Shown: positions 5,963 to 6,439 of the stretch, piece after piece
Layout of the letters: each line of letters begins with the position of its first letter
How positions within the stretch are numbered: the first letter of the stretch is position 1
DNA from: an uncultured Bacilli bacterium
GTDB lineage: Bacteria > Bacillota_I > Bacilli_A > RF39 > UBA660
Assembly: GCA_947599755.1 (NCBI GenBank)
Contig: CANQFO010000063.1
Span: forward strand, 1-6,439
Length of the DNA: 6,439 nucleotides
Reading direction: 5' to 3'
Translations under genes and position numbers: made by a program
Notes under the pieces: model-generated
Told to the model about the DNA's origin: nothing
Database searches by the model: none
Seen by the model: only the letters and a program-made list of their open reading frames with translations

Positions 5963-5970
5963 TTGATATG

Positions 5971-6439
5971 ATGGAAAATTTGGTTGCTTTAGTTACAGGA
6001 GGAAATCGAGGAATTGGAAAAAGTATTGTTTTGGAATTAGCAAAGGCATCTGTTCATGTGGTGATTAATTATTATCATCATGAAGATGAGGCGTTAGAAC
6101 TTTTGGAGTATGTGAAAAAGAATTATCATGTTTCTGCTATGGCGATAAAGTGTGATGTTTCTCAGGAAGATGAAGTAGAGAAAATGGTTAATATGATTAC
6201 TGATTCTTTTGGTGCGATTGATCTTTTGGTTAATAATGCTGGGATTTGTCGAGATAAACTTTTTTTTGATAAATCGGTTAGAGAGTTTAGAAGAATTTTG
6301 GATGTTAATTTAATTGGTACTTATCTTTGTAGTAAGTATGTTGGACAGGTTATGTTACAAAAAAAGAGGGGAAATATTATTAATATTTCTTCTACCAATG
6401 CTATTGATACATATTATCCAGAGAGTTTGGATTATGATG
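5971..6439 (+). CDS. FabG-like short-chain dehydrogenase/reductase, partial
   Basis: NAD(P)-dependent oxidoreductase of the classical short-chain dehydrogenase/reductase family, most like 3-oxoacyl-ACP reductase (FabG). FabG reduces 3-oxoacyl-ACP to 3-hydroxyacyl-ACP in fatty-acid elongation. The first 156 of about 240-250 residues are in the window. Visible motifs are: the cofactor-binding LVTGGNRGIGKS at 7-18; CDVS; NNAG within LLVNNAGICRD; DVNLIGTYLCSKY with the structural/catalytic Asn; NIINISST with the catalytic Ser; and the catalytic Tyr155, the second-to-last complete codon, in a context that should continue as YxxxK. No other fatty-acid gene is in view, so the substrate is unproven and a general SDR oxidoreductase is possible; I therefore give no symbol. 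It starts 23 bases after the thioredoxin-like gene and is probably co-transcribed with it. The frame has no stop before the right edge. Confidence 0.9.
   Translation, partial: MENLVALVTGGNRGIGKSIVLELAKASVHVVINYYHHEDEALELLEYVKKNYHVSAMAIKCDVSQEDEVEKMVNMITDSFGAIDLLVNNAGICRDKLFFDKSVREFRRILDVNLIGTYLCSKYVGQVMLQKKRGNIINISSTNAIDTYYPESLDYD

Noticed and set aside
5944..5970. ATG at 5944 as start of the SDR gene, overlapping the previous stop as ATGA
   Set aside because: It has no ribosome-binding site and adds nine residues before the usual SDR N-terminus; GGAG at 5959 favours 5968 or 5971.
1..6439. Mycoplasma-type genetic code (TGA as Trp)
   Set aside because: TGA terminates three genes at family-appropriate lengths and conserved Trp positions are TGG.
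1..6439. CRISPR, tRNA, T-box, riboswitch or insertion sequence
   Set aside because: No spaced repeats, cloverleaf, T-box sequence or transposase reading was seen on either strand; an ileS leader, if any, would lie in the missing upstream part.

Overview
This is an AT-rich stretch of bacterial DNA with every complete gene on the plus strand and closely spaced. TGA is used as a real stop (it ends the isoleucyl-tRNA synthetase, the second gene and the thioredoxin-like gene) and Trp is always TGG, so this is not a code-4 mollicute. Low GC, strong GGAGG ribosome-binding sites, T-rich intrinsic terminators and the LemA/DUF2207 gene pair fit a low-GC Firmicute (Bacilli- or Clostridia-like, possibly an uncultured gut lineage). 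That placement is inference; no rRNA or other decisive marker is present.

Layout. Bases 1 to about 105 do not belong with what follows. They read as an uninterrupted minus-strand protein fragment that stops abruptly where the isoleucyl-tRNA synthetase reading begins in mid-domain on the plus strand. The synthetase (about 102-2105) has lost roughly its first third, including the HIGH region and most of the editing domain. A 226-residue protein of unknown function (2114-2794) follows almost without a gap, and an intrinsic terminator (2794-2838) closes this unit.

A new unit starts with an extended -10 promoter (about 2838-2866). A predicted 5'-end hairpin with a GGAGG in its loop lies in the leader. 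The unit carries lemA (2962-3513) and, 15 bases later, a DUF2207 membrane protein with a signal peptide, several membrane segments and a glycine-rich C-terminus (3529-5451). After a short spacer with a possible weak terminator comes a small membrane-anchored thioredoxin-fold protein with a CSYC motif (5516-5947). Next is a FabG-like short-chain dehydrogenase/reductase whose reading frame leaves the right edge just after its catalytic tyrosine (5971-6439).

How the genes fit together. The synthetase and the unknown protein look co-transcribed but need not share a function. LemA and DUF2207 are a recurrent envelope-associated pair whose biochemical role is not established. The thioredoxin-like protein could act on thiols at the membrane, but nothing here shows its partner. 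I found no phage, CRISPR, insertion sequence, RNA gene or evident new defence or biosynthetic system. The strongest anomaly is the junction near base 100, which may be an assembly or amplification chimera rather than biology.
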